DNA of 64,000 nucleotides from Anisodus tanguticus (GCA_034509755.1 CM067557.1:12500001-12564000); one strand, 5' to 3'. Shown: positions 32,946 to 44,136, counted from the stretch's first letter. Numbers and translations are program-made. The notes: generated by a model not told the origin, from the letters alone.

Positions 32946-35168
32946 ATGGCGAATGAAAGTATAGAAATGGAAAAAGAGAGGCTAACAGCGGAGATGGATT
33001 TCAAAGATTCATCCTCAATTGTTATAAAAATACGGCGAAAATTGCCGGATTTTTTACAATCTGTGAAGCTAAAATATGTTAAACTCGGTTACGGTTATTC
33101 ATGTAACCCTGTCACTCTTCTTCTTTTGGCTACGATTTTGCCTGTGGTTACCCTCACTCTTATTCAATTCACCGGTCTAAAGTTTGACCGGTTTTATGAT
33201 CTATGGACAAGTGATCCAACTTTATTCGTTGACACGTCAACCGGTCTTACCGGTTTAATAGTGATCTTTTTCCTTTTAGGGCTTTACTATGTCAAGAAAC
33301 CTAGACCGGTCTATTTGGTCGATTTTGCTTGTTACAAAGCCGAAGATGAACGAAAAATGTCTGTGGACTCGTTCTTGAAGATGACGGAAGGAAATGATGC
33401 GTTTGAAGACGAGACTATAGTATTTCAAAAACGAATAGCTCAACGTTCTGGCTTAGGTGACGAGACCTATTTTCCGAGAGGGATTACATCCACCCCACCA
33501 AATCTGAGCATGAAAGAGGCACGCGCCGAGGCCGAGGCGGTCATGTTCGGTGCATTGGACTCACTTTTCAAGAAAACAAAACTCAAGCCAGAGGAAATTG
33601 GAATTCTCATAGTGAATTGTAGCTTATTTAATCCAACACCATCTCTCTCCTCAAACATTGTCAACCACTACAAGCTCAAGACTGACATCAAGAGTTATAA
33701 TTTGGGTGGAATGGGCTGTAGTGCTGGCCTAATTTCAGTTGACTTAGCCAAACATCTATTAAAAGCAAACCCAAATTCATATGCAGTGGTAGTTAGCATG
33801 GAGAACATAACATTAAATTGGTATTTTGGAAATGATAGATCAATGTTGCTATGCAATTGCATATTTCGTATGGGAGGAGCAGCCATGCTTTTGTCTAACA
33901 AGTCCAAAGATCGATCCCAGTCCAAGTACGAGCTAGTCCACACGGTTCGAACCCATAAAGGAGCAGACGACAATAGCTACAACTGTGTGTACCAAAGAGA
34001 AGATAACAAGGGAATCATAGGGGTGTCACTAGCTCGTGAACTTATGGCCGTAGCCGGGGATGCTCTAAAAACGAATATCACCACGCTAGGGCCATTGGTG
34101 TTACCGCTTACGGAACAATTCAGGTCAAAGTCACACTTTCATTTAAAAGTTTAAATGGTTCATAAAATACATTTTTATTTATTTCATTAAATGTTCAACA
34201 CGTTATTTACTTGCGGGCCTAATGGCCAAGCACATGATAATTGGTGGCAGTAAGACTTGAACACATGACCTCTGTCTAATCTGATACCGCATTAAAAATG
34301 TGCTATCATCTTATCTAAAATTATTTAAGTTATTAGAAAGAGTACATTTTCATTCACTTAATTATATATTGAACACACACGAATCTAAGGTGGGATTACT
34401 AGGTCTAACTAGACTCATTTTGCTTGTTTATACATCCAAAAATATTACTCCCTCCGTCCCAATTTATGTATAGCATTTGACTTGGCACGGAATTTAAAAA
34501 AGAAAGGAAGACTTTTGAAATTTGTGGTCCAAAATAAGTCTTAGATATTTGTGTGGCTATAAATCATTCAATAAAGTTAAATTATTTTTAAATATAGAAA
34601 TATGATATTCTTTTTGGAACAGACTAAAAATAAATAGTGTCACATAAATTGGGACAGATGGAGTACTTTCAAAGATATACATATGATAAGTTCAACTCAT
34701 TTTGAATTCAACTAACTTTAAATTCCGAATTCGTCTCTGTTCAGGTTCTTCGTCACATTGGTCAAAAGGAAAGTCCTGAAAGCAAAAGTGAAGCCCTACA
34801 TACCGGATTTCAAGCTAGCATTTGAGCATTTCTGCATACACGCCGGAGGGAGGGCAGTGTTAGATGAACTACAAAACAACTTAAACCTAAGTGATTGGCA
34901 CATGGAGCCGTCAAGAATGACACTGCACAGGTTTGGTAACACGTCGAGCAGTTCGTTATGGTACGAGTTAGCTTACACAGAATCAAAAGGAAGGGTGAAC
35001 AAAGGAGATAGAGTCTGGCAAATAGCATTTGGTTCAGGTTTCAAATGTAACAGTGCAGTGTGGAAATCACTAAGGGCTATTGATAGTAATGAAGTGAATG
35101 CAAATGGGAACCCTTGGGCTGATTGCATCCAACGTTACCCTGTGAAAGTTGCGCTTGCCAAGCCATAG
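32946..35168 (+). CDS. KCS: 3-ketoacyl-CoA synthase (very-long-chain fatty acid condensing enzyme)
   Basis: Two exons, 32946-34123 and 34745-35168, joined at CAG^GTCAAA and TTCAG^GTTCTT, give 533 residues, normal for the family. KCS condenses malonyl-CoA with a long acyl-CoA in the endoplasmic reticulum, the first step of elongation to very-long-chain fatty acids for waxes, suberin and sphingolipids. Two N-terminal membrane segments are visible (about residues 57-76 and 102-117), then the FAE1/CUT1-type condensing domain and a C-terminal thiolase-fold part. The catalytic triad is present: Cys258 in GGMGCSAG, His425 in CIHAGGRA and Asn458 in RFGNTSSSS, with the spacing usual in the family. Other conserved blocks are NCSLFNPTPSLS, GNDRSMLL and LGPLVLPLTEQ. 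The start AAAATGGCG has good plant context. The wording is closest, from memory, to the KCS2/KCS20/KCS11 side of the family; the exact paralogue and substrate chain length are not determined. No stop or frameshift is seen, so it is probably functional. Confidence 0.93.
34205..34345 (-). repeat. tRNA-like SINE relic
   Basis: On the minus strand GATAGCACATTTTTAATG, then GCGGTATCAG, then GGTCATGTGTTCAAGTC recall a tRNA-derived promoter with a degenerate B box. No flanking duplication was found, so the assignment is tentative. Confidence 0.35.
34448..34663. mobile_element. Stowaway-like MITE in the KCS intron
   Basis: 216 bp. The left end CTCCCTCCGTCCCAATTTAT and, read inward, the right end CTCCATCTGTCCCAATTTAT form inverted repeats. 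TA lies on both sides (34446-34447, 34664-34665). Confidence 0.85.
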
Positions 35169-35187
35169 AGCCTAGATAAGACTGTTT

Positions 35188-35414
35188 GAATTTGAGAGTC
35201 AAACGATTTTTTCTTTGACTTCGAGTTTTTTATATGTTTTTTAAATATTATAAATTGTTAATTATTGTAACTTGTAGTATTTTTTACATTGTTCCAATTA
35301 TGTAAATTTTATTTCAAAAAATTTAAAGATTATTCCATGCATGAATCCATCGTCAAAATTAAAATGTTTGACTTTTAAAATCTGAACCGTGCCACGCAAA
35401 TTGAGACAGAGGTA
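35188..35414. mobile_element. MITE just after the KCS stop codon
   Basis: The right end, read inward, is TACCTCTGTCTCAATTTGCG followed by TGGCACGGTTCAGATTTT, the usual end of a Stowaway-like family. The left end is reduced to TGAGAGTCAAACGATTTT. It begins about 20 bp after the stop codon, so it probably forms much of the 3' UTR; no clear AATAAA was seen before it. Confidence 0.6.
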
Positions 35415-35549
35415 GTAATACAATATTGTCAATATTTGTCAATAGTGCTAGTTAACTCAACTTATCACTGTTAAGTTGAGTGATTCTTAACTAGAGGTTC
35501 AATTTCTAATCGTGTAAAGAATCTAGTTCGTAGGGAGTGCCTCCCCCTT

Positions 35550-36004
35550 TGAAGAAATTATTGACAGTCATTGAAGACAATGCATAAGAAATCAGAAATG
35601 AAAGGGGGAAAGGAAGAAGATGACACAGATGTTTAGAGAGAGGATATTTACATTCAATTGATGAATATTATCATCCTGATGGTCTCCCGGAAACAATCAC
35701 TCTACCTACCAAGGTGGAGATAAGGTATGTGTACACTCTACCCTCCTCAGACCCCACGGTGTGAGATTTCACTGGATATGTTATTGTTGATGATGAATAT
35801 TATCATTGATTGTGAGGTAATACATTATATACAATTGTATATATATCTTTTGATGATTCTCTAATTAATCATAGTTAGTGTATCTAACTCTATGTAGTTT
35901 ACTAACTCTAGGAAGATTAATTAACTTTCTTAACCACTTAACTACTTTTAGGAACTATAGTATTTACAGTTGTACCCCTGATATTCAGTTCACTTTGCTC
36001 AACA
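35550..36004 (-). repeat. Copia-4 3' LTR carrying a SINE
   Basis: It matches 41525-41835 except for an insert at 35675-35791 plus its 15-bp duplication. Next to it on the minus strand GATGGGGAC serves as the polypurine tract. Confidence 0.9.
35675..35791 (+). mobile_element. TS-like SINE, 5'-truncated, inside the copia-4 LTR
   Basis: 117 bp containing AAGGTGGAGATAAGGTATG, CCTCCTCAGACCCCAC and a 3' end TGTTATTGTTGAT, the features of the Solanaceae TS SINE 3' region. The tRNA-like head is missing. A perfect 15-bp duplication, GATGAATATTATCAT, lies at 35660-35674 and 35792-35806, and the empty site is preserved in the other LTR. Confidence 0.9.
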
Positions 36005-36783
36005 GTCCCCATCAAGCTAGAAGTTATGAAAACATTTACAAGTCCTAGCTTGGAGCATAGATGTTGATGCTGGATTTTGTTTAGTATTTTAGTAAGGATA
36101 TATGTTGGTTGATCTGTAATCTTGATGTACTGAGTTCTTACTAAGCCTTGTTGGATTTTTTTTCCTTATAAAATGCAAGTCAATCTCAATGTGTTGGTAG
36201 TCCTATAATGTAATTTTATAAGTATTTTCTTAATTTTTTTTCATAATTTATGTATTGGGTAAAGGGTTGAAACATGATAAGGCGTAAGTCACATAGCCAT
36301 GTAATTTGTCTTTGAAGTTTCATTTCTTTTACCTATATGCTCTCTCGTAGCTTTTCCATATTTTCATTTCTATAAAAAGAAAAAATTATCACTCTTCTTT
36401 AAATTTCCCTTTCTTGAATCTGCTAGCGGTAAGCTTTAAGTATTTGTCTCTCATTTGTTTGATTAGCAAAAAAACCGGGACTTTTGATATATGACTGACA
36501 TTGTTTTATGTTGTTTAATGAAGTCAATCAGTAGAACTACAAGTGGAGCATCACTAAAGCCTCCAAAAATTAGCTCAAAGTTGTAACATGTTTGCATCAC
36601 TAATGAAATCAATCGTCTTTATTTTCTTATGATGCTAAAACTTTGTTCAGTAGTTTGAAAGAATGGTGTCATATTTGTGTAGGTTGATTGAATGAACTCA
36701 ATCATTTTTTTCAATCAGATTGCGTTTCATTTGTCATAAAAGTTTCAACATGTGAGAATATTATTCATGCAAAAAAAAATTAC

Positions 36784-36822
36784 ACGTAGATCCAGATCCG
36801 ATCCGATCCGTGGACCCGCCTA
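36784..36822. repeat. GATCC-rich fragment in copia-4
   Basis: A 39-bp GATCC-rich stretch (GATCCAGATCCGATCCGATC) resembling the ends of the hAT-like element at 51903-52712. It interrupts the RNase H region. Possibly a footprint or capture; it is short, so this is uncertain. Confidence 0.35.
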
Positions 36823-36834
36823 GTGTTGGTCCTT

Positions 36835-38650
36835 TCATGGAACACTAGATTGGCTGCAATTTGAATTGCAGATTTTTTGCCCATATGAACTGTAACTGGT
36901 AGAGTGACTTTAACACCAATTTCTTGTAGTAGACCAAGTATCCAAGTTAATTCTGCAACAGTTCTGCTAAGCTTCTATATTCAGACTCAATAGAACTTCT
37001 AGAAACTGTAGATTATTTCTTTGATTTCCATGAGATCACAGATTCTTCAAGTTTCACTAGATAACTAGTAATAGATTTTCTTGTATGTAGGCATGCAGCC
37101 CAATCAGTTTCATAATAAGCAGATACCATTTTTTGTGACTTGCTATACAAAAGAATGTCTAAACTTGGTTGGTTTTTGATGTATTTGATAATTCTGAGTG
37201 CAGCATCTAGATGAGACCTTTTAGGTTGTAAAAACTAACTAAGTGTCTACACACTATATGATATGTCTGCTTTTGTAACAATTAGGTATAGAAGTTTACA
37301 TATAAGTCTTTGATAGACACTTATGTCCTGGAGAACTTCATCTTCTGAGCTTTCTTTTGTTGGCACTTGATCTTTTGTTGAAACATGATCATCATATTCT
37401 TTTGTAGTAATTTTGACACTACAATCAATAGGTGTGTTGATAGGTTTTGCTACTAATAATTCAAGTTCAGAAATTAGTTCTAATGCATACTTCATTTGAT
37501 GCATTAGAATCTCTTGATTTGATTTTGCAAATTCAAATTCTAAGAAATACTTCAACTCTCCTAGGTCTTTCATTTTGAAGGCCTATTGTAGTGTCTGCTT
37601 AATTTCTTCTATTTGATCCAACTGATCACATTCATCCACATAAATTAATACCAAGATAACCCCCTTGTCTGTTTTCCTTATGAATAGAGAGTGATCATCA
37701 TATTGACTATGAGAGAACTGCATCTGAATCAAAGCCTCAGTTAGTTTAAAGTTACATTGTCTTGGTGCTTGTTTTAGACCATACAAGAAGTTGATGAGCG
37801 TACAATCTGGTTTGTACTCCCACTGGCTCTTGAATCCTTGTGGTAGCTCCATATAAATTCTATCATTGAGAACACCTTATAAGAAAGCATTGTAAACATC
37901 TATTTGATGAATGAGCCAGTGTCTACTTGCTGCAAGTGTCAATATTGATCTTACTGTGACCATTTTAACAACATGAGGGACTGTTTTTATGATCAATTCA
38001 CTTTTTTTTACTATAACATTTGGCAACTAGTCTAGCTTTTAATCTCTTAAACTCACCATAAGCTTTGTATTTAATCTTATAAATCACTTGCACCCTATAG
38101 GAATTTTTCCTTCAGGAAGACTTACCACCTCTCATGTGCGGTTATCTTGCAAGGCATTTATCTCTGACTGCATTGCTTCAACCAATCTTGGGTCTTTAAA
38201 GGCTTTTGCATTGTCTTTGGTTCAGTAAAGTTTGAAAAAACTGTAAGAAATGTTTGGTATTTAGTTGAGATGGATTCATATGATATGTAATTGACTATAG
38301 AATAGGGTGTGTTTGTACAGGTTTTTTGAGTAATGAAGTCTTCATCCAAATAGGTGGTTGTTTTGTCCTTCCTGACTTTCTAGTTGGTTCAGCTGGTACT
38401 GAGTTTGTTATTTGGACTTGAAGATTGATCTAAGGATCAGAACTTTAGTTAGTAGATTGATCAGGTGTAGGTATAGAATTTGATGGATTGTCATGAAGAT
38501 CTGATTTATTTGTATCATTTGTAGGAGGCTGAGCGTTATCAGTAAGTGGATCAATGTGCTGATGAGATGGTACTACAATATTATCTGTTGTATTTTCATA
38601 GGATAGGTTAGGTAAAATATTAGTTCTTCTATAGTTTTCCATTTGAATGG
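36835..38650 (-). pseudogene. Copia-4 reverse transcriptase and RNase H, broken
   Basis: The linker segment (38642-38445) is Asn/Pro/Thr-rich. The RT appears in 37852-37583 (MELPQGFKSQ, LYGLKQAPRQC, and VLIYVDECDQLD, where the second catalytic Asp of YVDD has become Glu). 37573-37247 continues with MKDLGELKYFLEFEFA and the thumb. RNase H runs to about 36840 with stops (SSRSSIESEYRSLA-like wording near 36990). The YVDE change alone should disable the RT. Confidence 0.82.
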
Positions 38651-38653
38651 AAA

Positions 38654-40082
38654 TTATGTTTCCATGAAACTTACATCTATGTTTACAAAGAATACCTTTA
38701 TCTTCATAGTATATAGTATGTAGCCCTTCTGTACCTTAGAATACCCCATTAAAATTGATGTTCTTGTCCTTGAGTGTAACTTATCAGTAACTGTCACATC
38801 TTTAGCATAACACAAACAACTTAGAACTTTCAAATGAGAAATGGAAGGCTTTTTGTTGTAAAGTTTTTCGTAAGGTGAAATCCCAATCATAGATGAATGA
38901 AGTCTATTAATAAGATATATAGTTGCTTTAACACATAAACCCCAGAATCTTATAGGAATGTTAGCCTAAAATCTGACGGCTCTTGTTATTTCTAATATAT
39001 GTTTGTGCTTCCTCTAAGCTACTTTATTTTTGCTGAGGAGTGTAAGTACAAGCTCTTTGATAAGCATTTCCCAAGCCCAAAAATAGTTTAGTACAAAATT
39101 TATTCACAAATTTTGTGTCATTATCAGTTCTAATTGTTTTAACTATTTTATTGAACTGAGTTTTCACATAGTTAAGAAAATATTGTAAAGCTACACACAC
39201 ATCTGATTTGAACTTTAACAATTAGAACCAAGAAATTTTTGTAAAGTCATCAACAATTGGCAAAAAATATTTGGTTCCATCATGAGTTTGAAGCTTGTAA
39301 GGCCCCCATGCATCCCTATGAACTAGATCAAAACTATCTGAACTTAAAATGCAGCTACTAGGAAAATGATATCTACATTATTTTGCACAAGGACATACAC
39401 TACACTTCTTGAGAGTTCTCAATATGATATCAGACTGTGCAGAAATTGGTTTACTTAGTACACTACTAGACATATGACCAATCTACTATGCCACAAGCTT
39501 ATTTATTCTTTAGTGAGGCTGTTATATTCAATTGTCCTTCAGTAATTCCAGTATTTGTTATCTGAACTTAAAATGCAGCTACTAGGAAAAGGAAGTCTAC
39601 ATTGTTTTGCACAAGGACATACACTACACTTCTTGAGAGTTCTCAATATGATATCAGACTGTGCAGAAATCGGTTTACTTAGTACACTACTAGATATATG
39701 ACCAATCTACTATGCCACGGGCTTATTTATTCTTTAGTGAGGCTGTTATATTCAATTGTCCTTCAGTAATTCCAGTATTTGTTGACTTATTTAGTAGAAC
39801 ATATAGTCCATCTTGCAGCTTACCAATCTCATTCACCCTCACATTGTAGAGATTCTGAAATAAACAGAAATTATGGTAGAAGGTAGCTGCACAACTCAAC
39901 TCTTTAGTCAACTTTGAGATTGACACTAAGTTGTATTTAAACGGTGGTAATAGAAACACATTACTTAGAATACTTCTGTTTGATATACTACTTGATCCAG
40001 TATGAGTAAAATAAGACACATCTCCAGTAGGCAAGTGTACATCCTTTGGATTTGTCGTTTTAACTATTGTAGCCTTATCCAA
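38654..40082 (-). pseudogene. Copia-4 protease end and integrase, broken
   Basis: 40082-39723 encodes the C-terminal protease part (FLLPPFKYNLVSISKLTKEL) and the pre-integrase region. 39221-39024 is the integrase core (FNKIVKTIRTDNDTKFVN) and 38890-38654 its C-terminal part (PYEKLYNKKPSISHLKVLSC). A 224-bp tandem duplication (39335-39782) lies between them. Confidence 0.82.
39335..39782. repeat. 224-bp direct tandem duplication in copia-4
   Basis: 39335-39558 and 39559-39782 are the same sequence with only a few differences (for example ATGATATC against GGAAGTC near the start, ACAAGC against ACGGGC). They join directly with no spacer. Confidence 0.95.
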
Positions 40083-40087
40083 TAGTT

Positions 40088-41087
40088 TTATATCAGAACC
40101 ATATGGTTAATGGCTCTTGCATCTATGATCCATTGCTTCAAGATATTTGAAACTAATAAATTTTTATGAAATCTTATACCTGCTGCATCGGCAGATGGTT
40201 GAGAAGCAGCACCATTTGATGTAGATGCACCTGATGTTTGAGCCTGATTCAATAGTTTCACAATTTGCTCATATTGACCTTGTAAGTATCTAGATTTACC
40301 AAGTTGAGCCACATTTGAAAAATTCTGATTTGGATACCCTCCTTGAACATTTGTGGTTTTACCAGCACCTTCATTATTTTCTTGAACACCTGCTAGACTG
40401 TCATCAGTGTAAACATGATATGCAACACGTTCCTTTCTTTTGGATTTGAATCCTATTGGGTAACCAACTACTTTGTAGAAATACTCCTTTGTATGACCTT
40501 TGAGTTTGCACACTTCACAAAACATGTTGTAATTCTTCTTGAATTTTGATGGTCCTGCCTTAGAATACACAACTTATTTTTTCCATTAGACATAGCACCT
40601 AATTGACCTGCAGAACTAGAGGCCACAGACTTCTGATTCTCATCACTTGTGATTATGGCATAAGCCTGATTTATAGATGGCAAAGGAGACACTAACAAGA
40701 TTTGACATCTTGCCTGTCTATAGTTTTCATTAAGCCCATCAGAAACTGATATAACTTTTGCCTTTGCAAGTATATCACAAAGTCTTTGGATATTTCACAG
40801 TTACAACCTGGTGGTGGTACTAAAGACTGAAATTCAACCAATAAATTCTTGAGTTTGGTATAGTACTCAGCCACATGAGAATTCCATTGACATAGAGTGG
40901 CAATTTTCCTATGTAGAGTGTAAGTTCTTGATCCATCCACCTTGTCAAATCTTTCACACCAATCATCCCACACTTCATATGCACTATCTGCATAAACCAT
41001 ACCTCTTACAAGACTACTTGACATAGTGTTCATAAGCCAAGATTGCACACAACTTTTCTTCAAAATTTTCTTTCTTACATGATCCAT
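40088..41087 (-). pseudogene. Copia-4 gag and start of protease, broken
   Basis: The segment 41087-40692 is the gag core (SWLMNTMSSSLVRGMVYADS, then LLVEFQSLVPPPGC) of the plant copia gag-3 type. It continues in 40698-40468 and 40570-40088, where the zinc knuckle reads CEVCKLKGHTKEYFYKVVGY; the last Cys is replaced by Tyr. The protease motif near 40107 reads WIIDARAINHM, lacking the D-S/T-G triplet. Confidence 0.82.
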
Positions 41088-41512
41088 TCACAAAATCAAA
41101 TTTATTTCGACCTACAAGTGCTATTCTCATTAACCTACTCTAGAGAGAGTAATTCTCAAAAGAAATTAATTGTATTGAGATAAGAGAGACACAACTTACA
41201 TCAGAGGATTGCAAATACAAAGGATAATTATGGTCTGTGATTTGTCCAGATCCATTTGTAGTTTGATTTTCAGTAGTGGTTCCTACTCCAGGTTGAGTAG
41301 GTACTCCATTCGAACATTTCCATTCTGGGTTGTACCCATTTCATTATGAATTGATGTCATTTAGATTCAAGACACCTGATTTTCATTCAGAACTGAACAC
41401 TTTTCTTGGAAATATACAGTTTGCGCAAGAACAAGAACAACTAGTAATCAGATGTAGATTAGAAAAAAAAATACGGAAGGAGTGATCGAACAGATTGAGT
41501 ATATTACTCACT

Positions 41513-41835
41513 GCTCTGATACCATGAAGAAATCATTGATAGACATTGAAGACAATGCTCAAGAAATCAGAAATGAAGAAGATGACACAAATGTTTAGAG
41601 AGAGGATATTTGCATTCAATTGATGAATATTATCATTGATTGTGAGGTAATACATGATATACAATTGTATATATACGCGTTGATGATTCTCTAATTAATC
41701 ATAGTTAGTGTAACTAACTCTATGTAGTTTAACTAACTCTAGGAAGACTATCTAACTTTCTTAACCACTTAACTACTTTTAGGAACTGTAGTATTTACAG
41801 TTGTACCACTGATCTTCATTTCACTTTGCTCAACA
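41513..41835 (-). repeat. Copia-4 5' LTR and primer-binding site
   Basis: LTR 41525-41835, 311 bp, without the SINE. The PBS (minus strand TGGTATCAGAGC) at 41513-41524 matches the initiator Met-tRNA 3' end. Confidence 0.9.
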
Positions 41836-41927
41836 CCTTTAATGGGTTTTACGTTACGAATCCAAATAGTTGGGTCTCAAATTAAGCGGGTACTGAACAT
41901 CATATGAAATAAAAACTCTACTTATCA

Positions 41928-42753
41928 AGCTAGATTGACAACTAACTAGTGGATGCAATTTTAAAGATTATGAGCACTTAAATATAAGATAAGTACAATT
42001 AAATTTCTATTATAAATATTAAAATTTGTAATATGATAAAAATAATAATTAACTTGTTATATTAGGTTAAACTATATTAATTGTATAAAAAATATTACAC
42101 TGACCCTTTGTTGAATCCTAATTATCAGCAATCAACATATGCATTTACTTCTTAAATAAATGAAATCTTACAACTTGCTAGAGCTGGGACAAAAGGAAAA
42201 TGATAGATGTAGATAGAAAGCAAGAAACCGGATATTTAGCTTCTGGAATTAATGAGATCTTGACACTCCGCGCAGGTGTCAAGGTTCGTCGAGTCAGTAT
42301 TTTAGAAAATGTATATGGTACTGTTTTATAAATTAATCAAATCTAATCAAAATTTGACTTTTGCATACTGTAAAAATTGTCTTGATTTTTCCTCTTATTG
42401 ATTCGGTTTCATTGATTTACAATACAATTGTATCTATAAACTACAAAATAAGATCTTAATATTAATAGAGTCTGGAATTGAAATGAAGCAAAATATTATT
42501 CTTATAATGAAGATGAGTGCTTTAGCCATGCGTCGCATAAGACCTGGAAAAAATCTCAGGTTGGCCTGGTGCTATGGTTATGACTCATAAATTTCACCCA
42601 TTTTGCCACGCCTAATTATGAGATTCAAGAACCTAAATTGGAAATTTTGACTTAATTTCTGTTGGTGTTTATGCATTTTAATATTTAAATTAAAATATTA
42701 AAGTGCATTATATCTTGTCATGTGTTGGCATAAATTAGCATGAAAGGGGTGGT
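41928..42753. other. Non-coding stretch
   Basis: No supported gene or repeat; AT-rich. Confidence 0.5.
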
Positions 42754-42768
42754 GTAACTCATCCTACT

Positions 42769-42901
42769 TTTTATTTATTTATTTATTAGATAGGGGAGAG
42801 GGGAAGGGAAAATGGGGAGGAGATTACAATGTAGGTATTCGAATCCTCACCAACAAAGTGAAAGTTCAAGTAGCCAACCAACTGAGCTACTATATCCCTA
42901 C
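42769..42901 (-). mobile_element. Complete tRNA-derived SINE
   Basis: 133 bp on the minus strand. It has an A box TAGCTCAGTTGG, a B box GAGGATTCGAATACC and an AT-rich tail (AATAAATAAATAAA). A perfect 15-bp target duplication, GTAACTCATCCTACT, lies at 42754-42768 and 42902-42916. The head matches 583-622. Confidence 0.92.
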
Positions 42902-42928
42902 GTAACTCATCCTACTAATTATCCCACT

Positions 42929-44135
42929 AGGCCTCATTTGTTTTCATTAAGATTAAGACGTCTGAATCTAAACACACATCTGAATGATTAACTCTTTATT
43001 TTTTAACATCTGAATGTATAATTTATATTTATTTAAACATAATAAACCTACAATTTAAAAAAAAACAGTAACTAAATACTAGAAAATAAATCAAATAAAA
43101 TAAAATTTTATCAGATAAAAATGAAACATTTTATGTTTGTTAGTGCTAGTGGAAATGCTTTGTAGTGGTGGTGTGGTGATAATTGTGATGGTGGAGGTGG
43201 TTGGTTTTGTAGTGACTGGCGCGAAGGTGGTGGTTGGTAGTGGTGGTGGTGGCGGTTGTGATGATGGAGTTTGTTGATGTTAGTAATTAACGGTGTTTGT
43301 GTTGGTGGTTGAAGAATGTGTTGTGGTTGTCGTTGACGATGATGTTGTGATAGTTGGCGGCGGTGCTAGTAATGATGATAAAGGTGGTTGGTTGTAAGGA
43401 TTGATCGCAGTGATGGTAGTGACTAATAGTGGTGGTGGCGATGGTGGTTGTTGATATAATTATAATGATGGAGGTCCTAGGTGCGGTAGCGATTGACAGT
43501 AGTGGATGTCAGCGATGATGGTTTCCAGTGGTGATTGTGATGGCAGAGATGATTATCAACGGTAATTGTTGTAATGGAAAAGGTGGCTAGTGGTAGTGAG
43601 ATGGATTAGGGGTAGTGGGGTGGGGTGGAGAGTGGGGTGGATGGGTAGGGGTAGGTGTGTGAGGTGGTTGGTTGGGGTGGGTGGGTGGGTGGGTTTGGGA
43701 AGAAGAGGGTGGTGGTGGCGATTGACAGTGATGGTGGTGGTGATGACAAATGTGGTTAGTGATGGTGGGATGGAAGAGTGGGGGTTGGGATAGATGTTGC
43801 AGGGTGGGGTGGTTGTGATGGCAGAGGTGATTATTGGTGGTGGGATGAGGGGTAGCGAGGGGGTCGAGGATGAATGGGGTGGGTCGGTGGGTGGTGAATG
43901 GCCGTGGGGTTGGAATCGATGAGATGGGGTGGGTGGGGGTGGAGCTAGTGGTTGTGGATAAAGTGTTGGAAAAATTATCCATGTTAAGATATTAAGACTT
44001 TGTTCAAGATATTAATGATTAAGAACTATTCAGATCAATTAAGTGGTTAGATCTTAATATAAAATATACACTTAATGGCCTAAGGTCTGAACCATTCAGA
44101 TTCAGACCTCCATTAAATGCAAACAAATGAGGCCT
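42929..44135. mobile_element. Low-complexity PIF/Harbinger-like element, copy 2
   Basis: 1.2 kb with ends AGGCCTCATTTGTTTTCATT and, read inward from the right, AGGCCTCATTTGTTTGCATT. The GGCCTCATTTG start and the flanking CTA/TTA triplets suggest the Tourist/PIF group. 43140-43960 is a GGTGGTG-type tract with a strong strand bias. The minus frame 43587-43982 is Pro/Thr/His-rich and reflects composition. The termini and flanks are shared with 29833-31924 in reverse. Confidence 0.75.
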
Positions 44136-44136
44136 T

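Larger units (their letters stand above)
34124..34744 (+). other. KCS intron with transposon-derived sequence
   Basis: 621 bp with GT...AG borders; the split Arg codon (residue 393) keeps the frame. It holds a Stowaway-like MITE (34448-34663) and, at about 34205-34345, a tRNA-like SINE relic on the minus strand (B-box-like GGTCATGTGTTCAAGTC). Together these make up well over half of the intron. Confidence 0.85.
35550..41835 (-). mobile_element. Copia-4: Ty1/copia element, near full length, inserted in a SINE
   Basis: The LTRs (35550-36004 and 41525-41835) begin TGAAGAAAT and end GCTCAACA on the + strand. The primer-binding site TGGTATCAGAGC (minus, 41513-41524) abuts the right LTR. CCTTT duplicates at the insertion point (ending at 35550, and 41836-41840), with one T shared with the LTR. 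Minus-strand order is gag, protease, integrase, RT, RNase H, all broken. This is a different copia lineage from copia-2, -3 and -5. Confidence 0.9.
35468..41913 (+). mobile_element. SINE split by copia-4
   Basis: The parts 35468-35549 and 41841-41913 read continuously as a tRNA-derived SINE of about 155 bp (B-box-like AGAGGTTCAATTTC, then GGGAGTGCCTCCCCCTTT and AATGGGTTTTACG). The outer flanks AACTCAACTTATCA (35454-35467) and AACTCTACTTATCA (41914-41927) form a 14-bp target duplication with one mismatch. It is a relative of the SINE at 54297-55778. Confidence 0.8.

Noticed and set aside
43587..43982. 131-codon Pro/Thr/His-rich minus-strand frame, and the Trp/Gly-rich + frame opposite
   Set aside because: Both result from the biased GGTGGT tract; no domain, and no counterpart of the start in copy 1.
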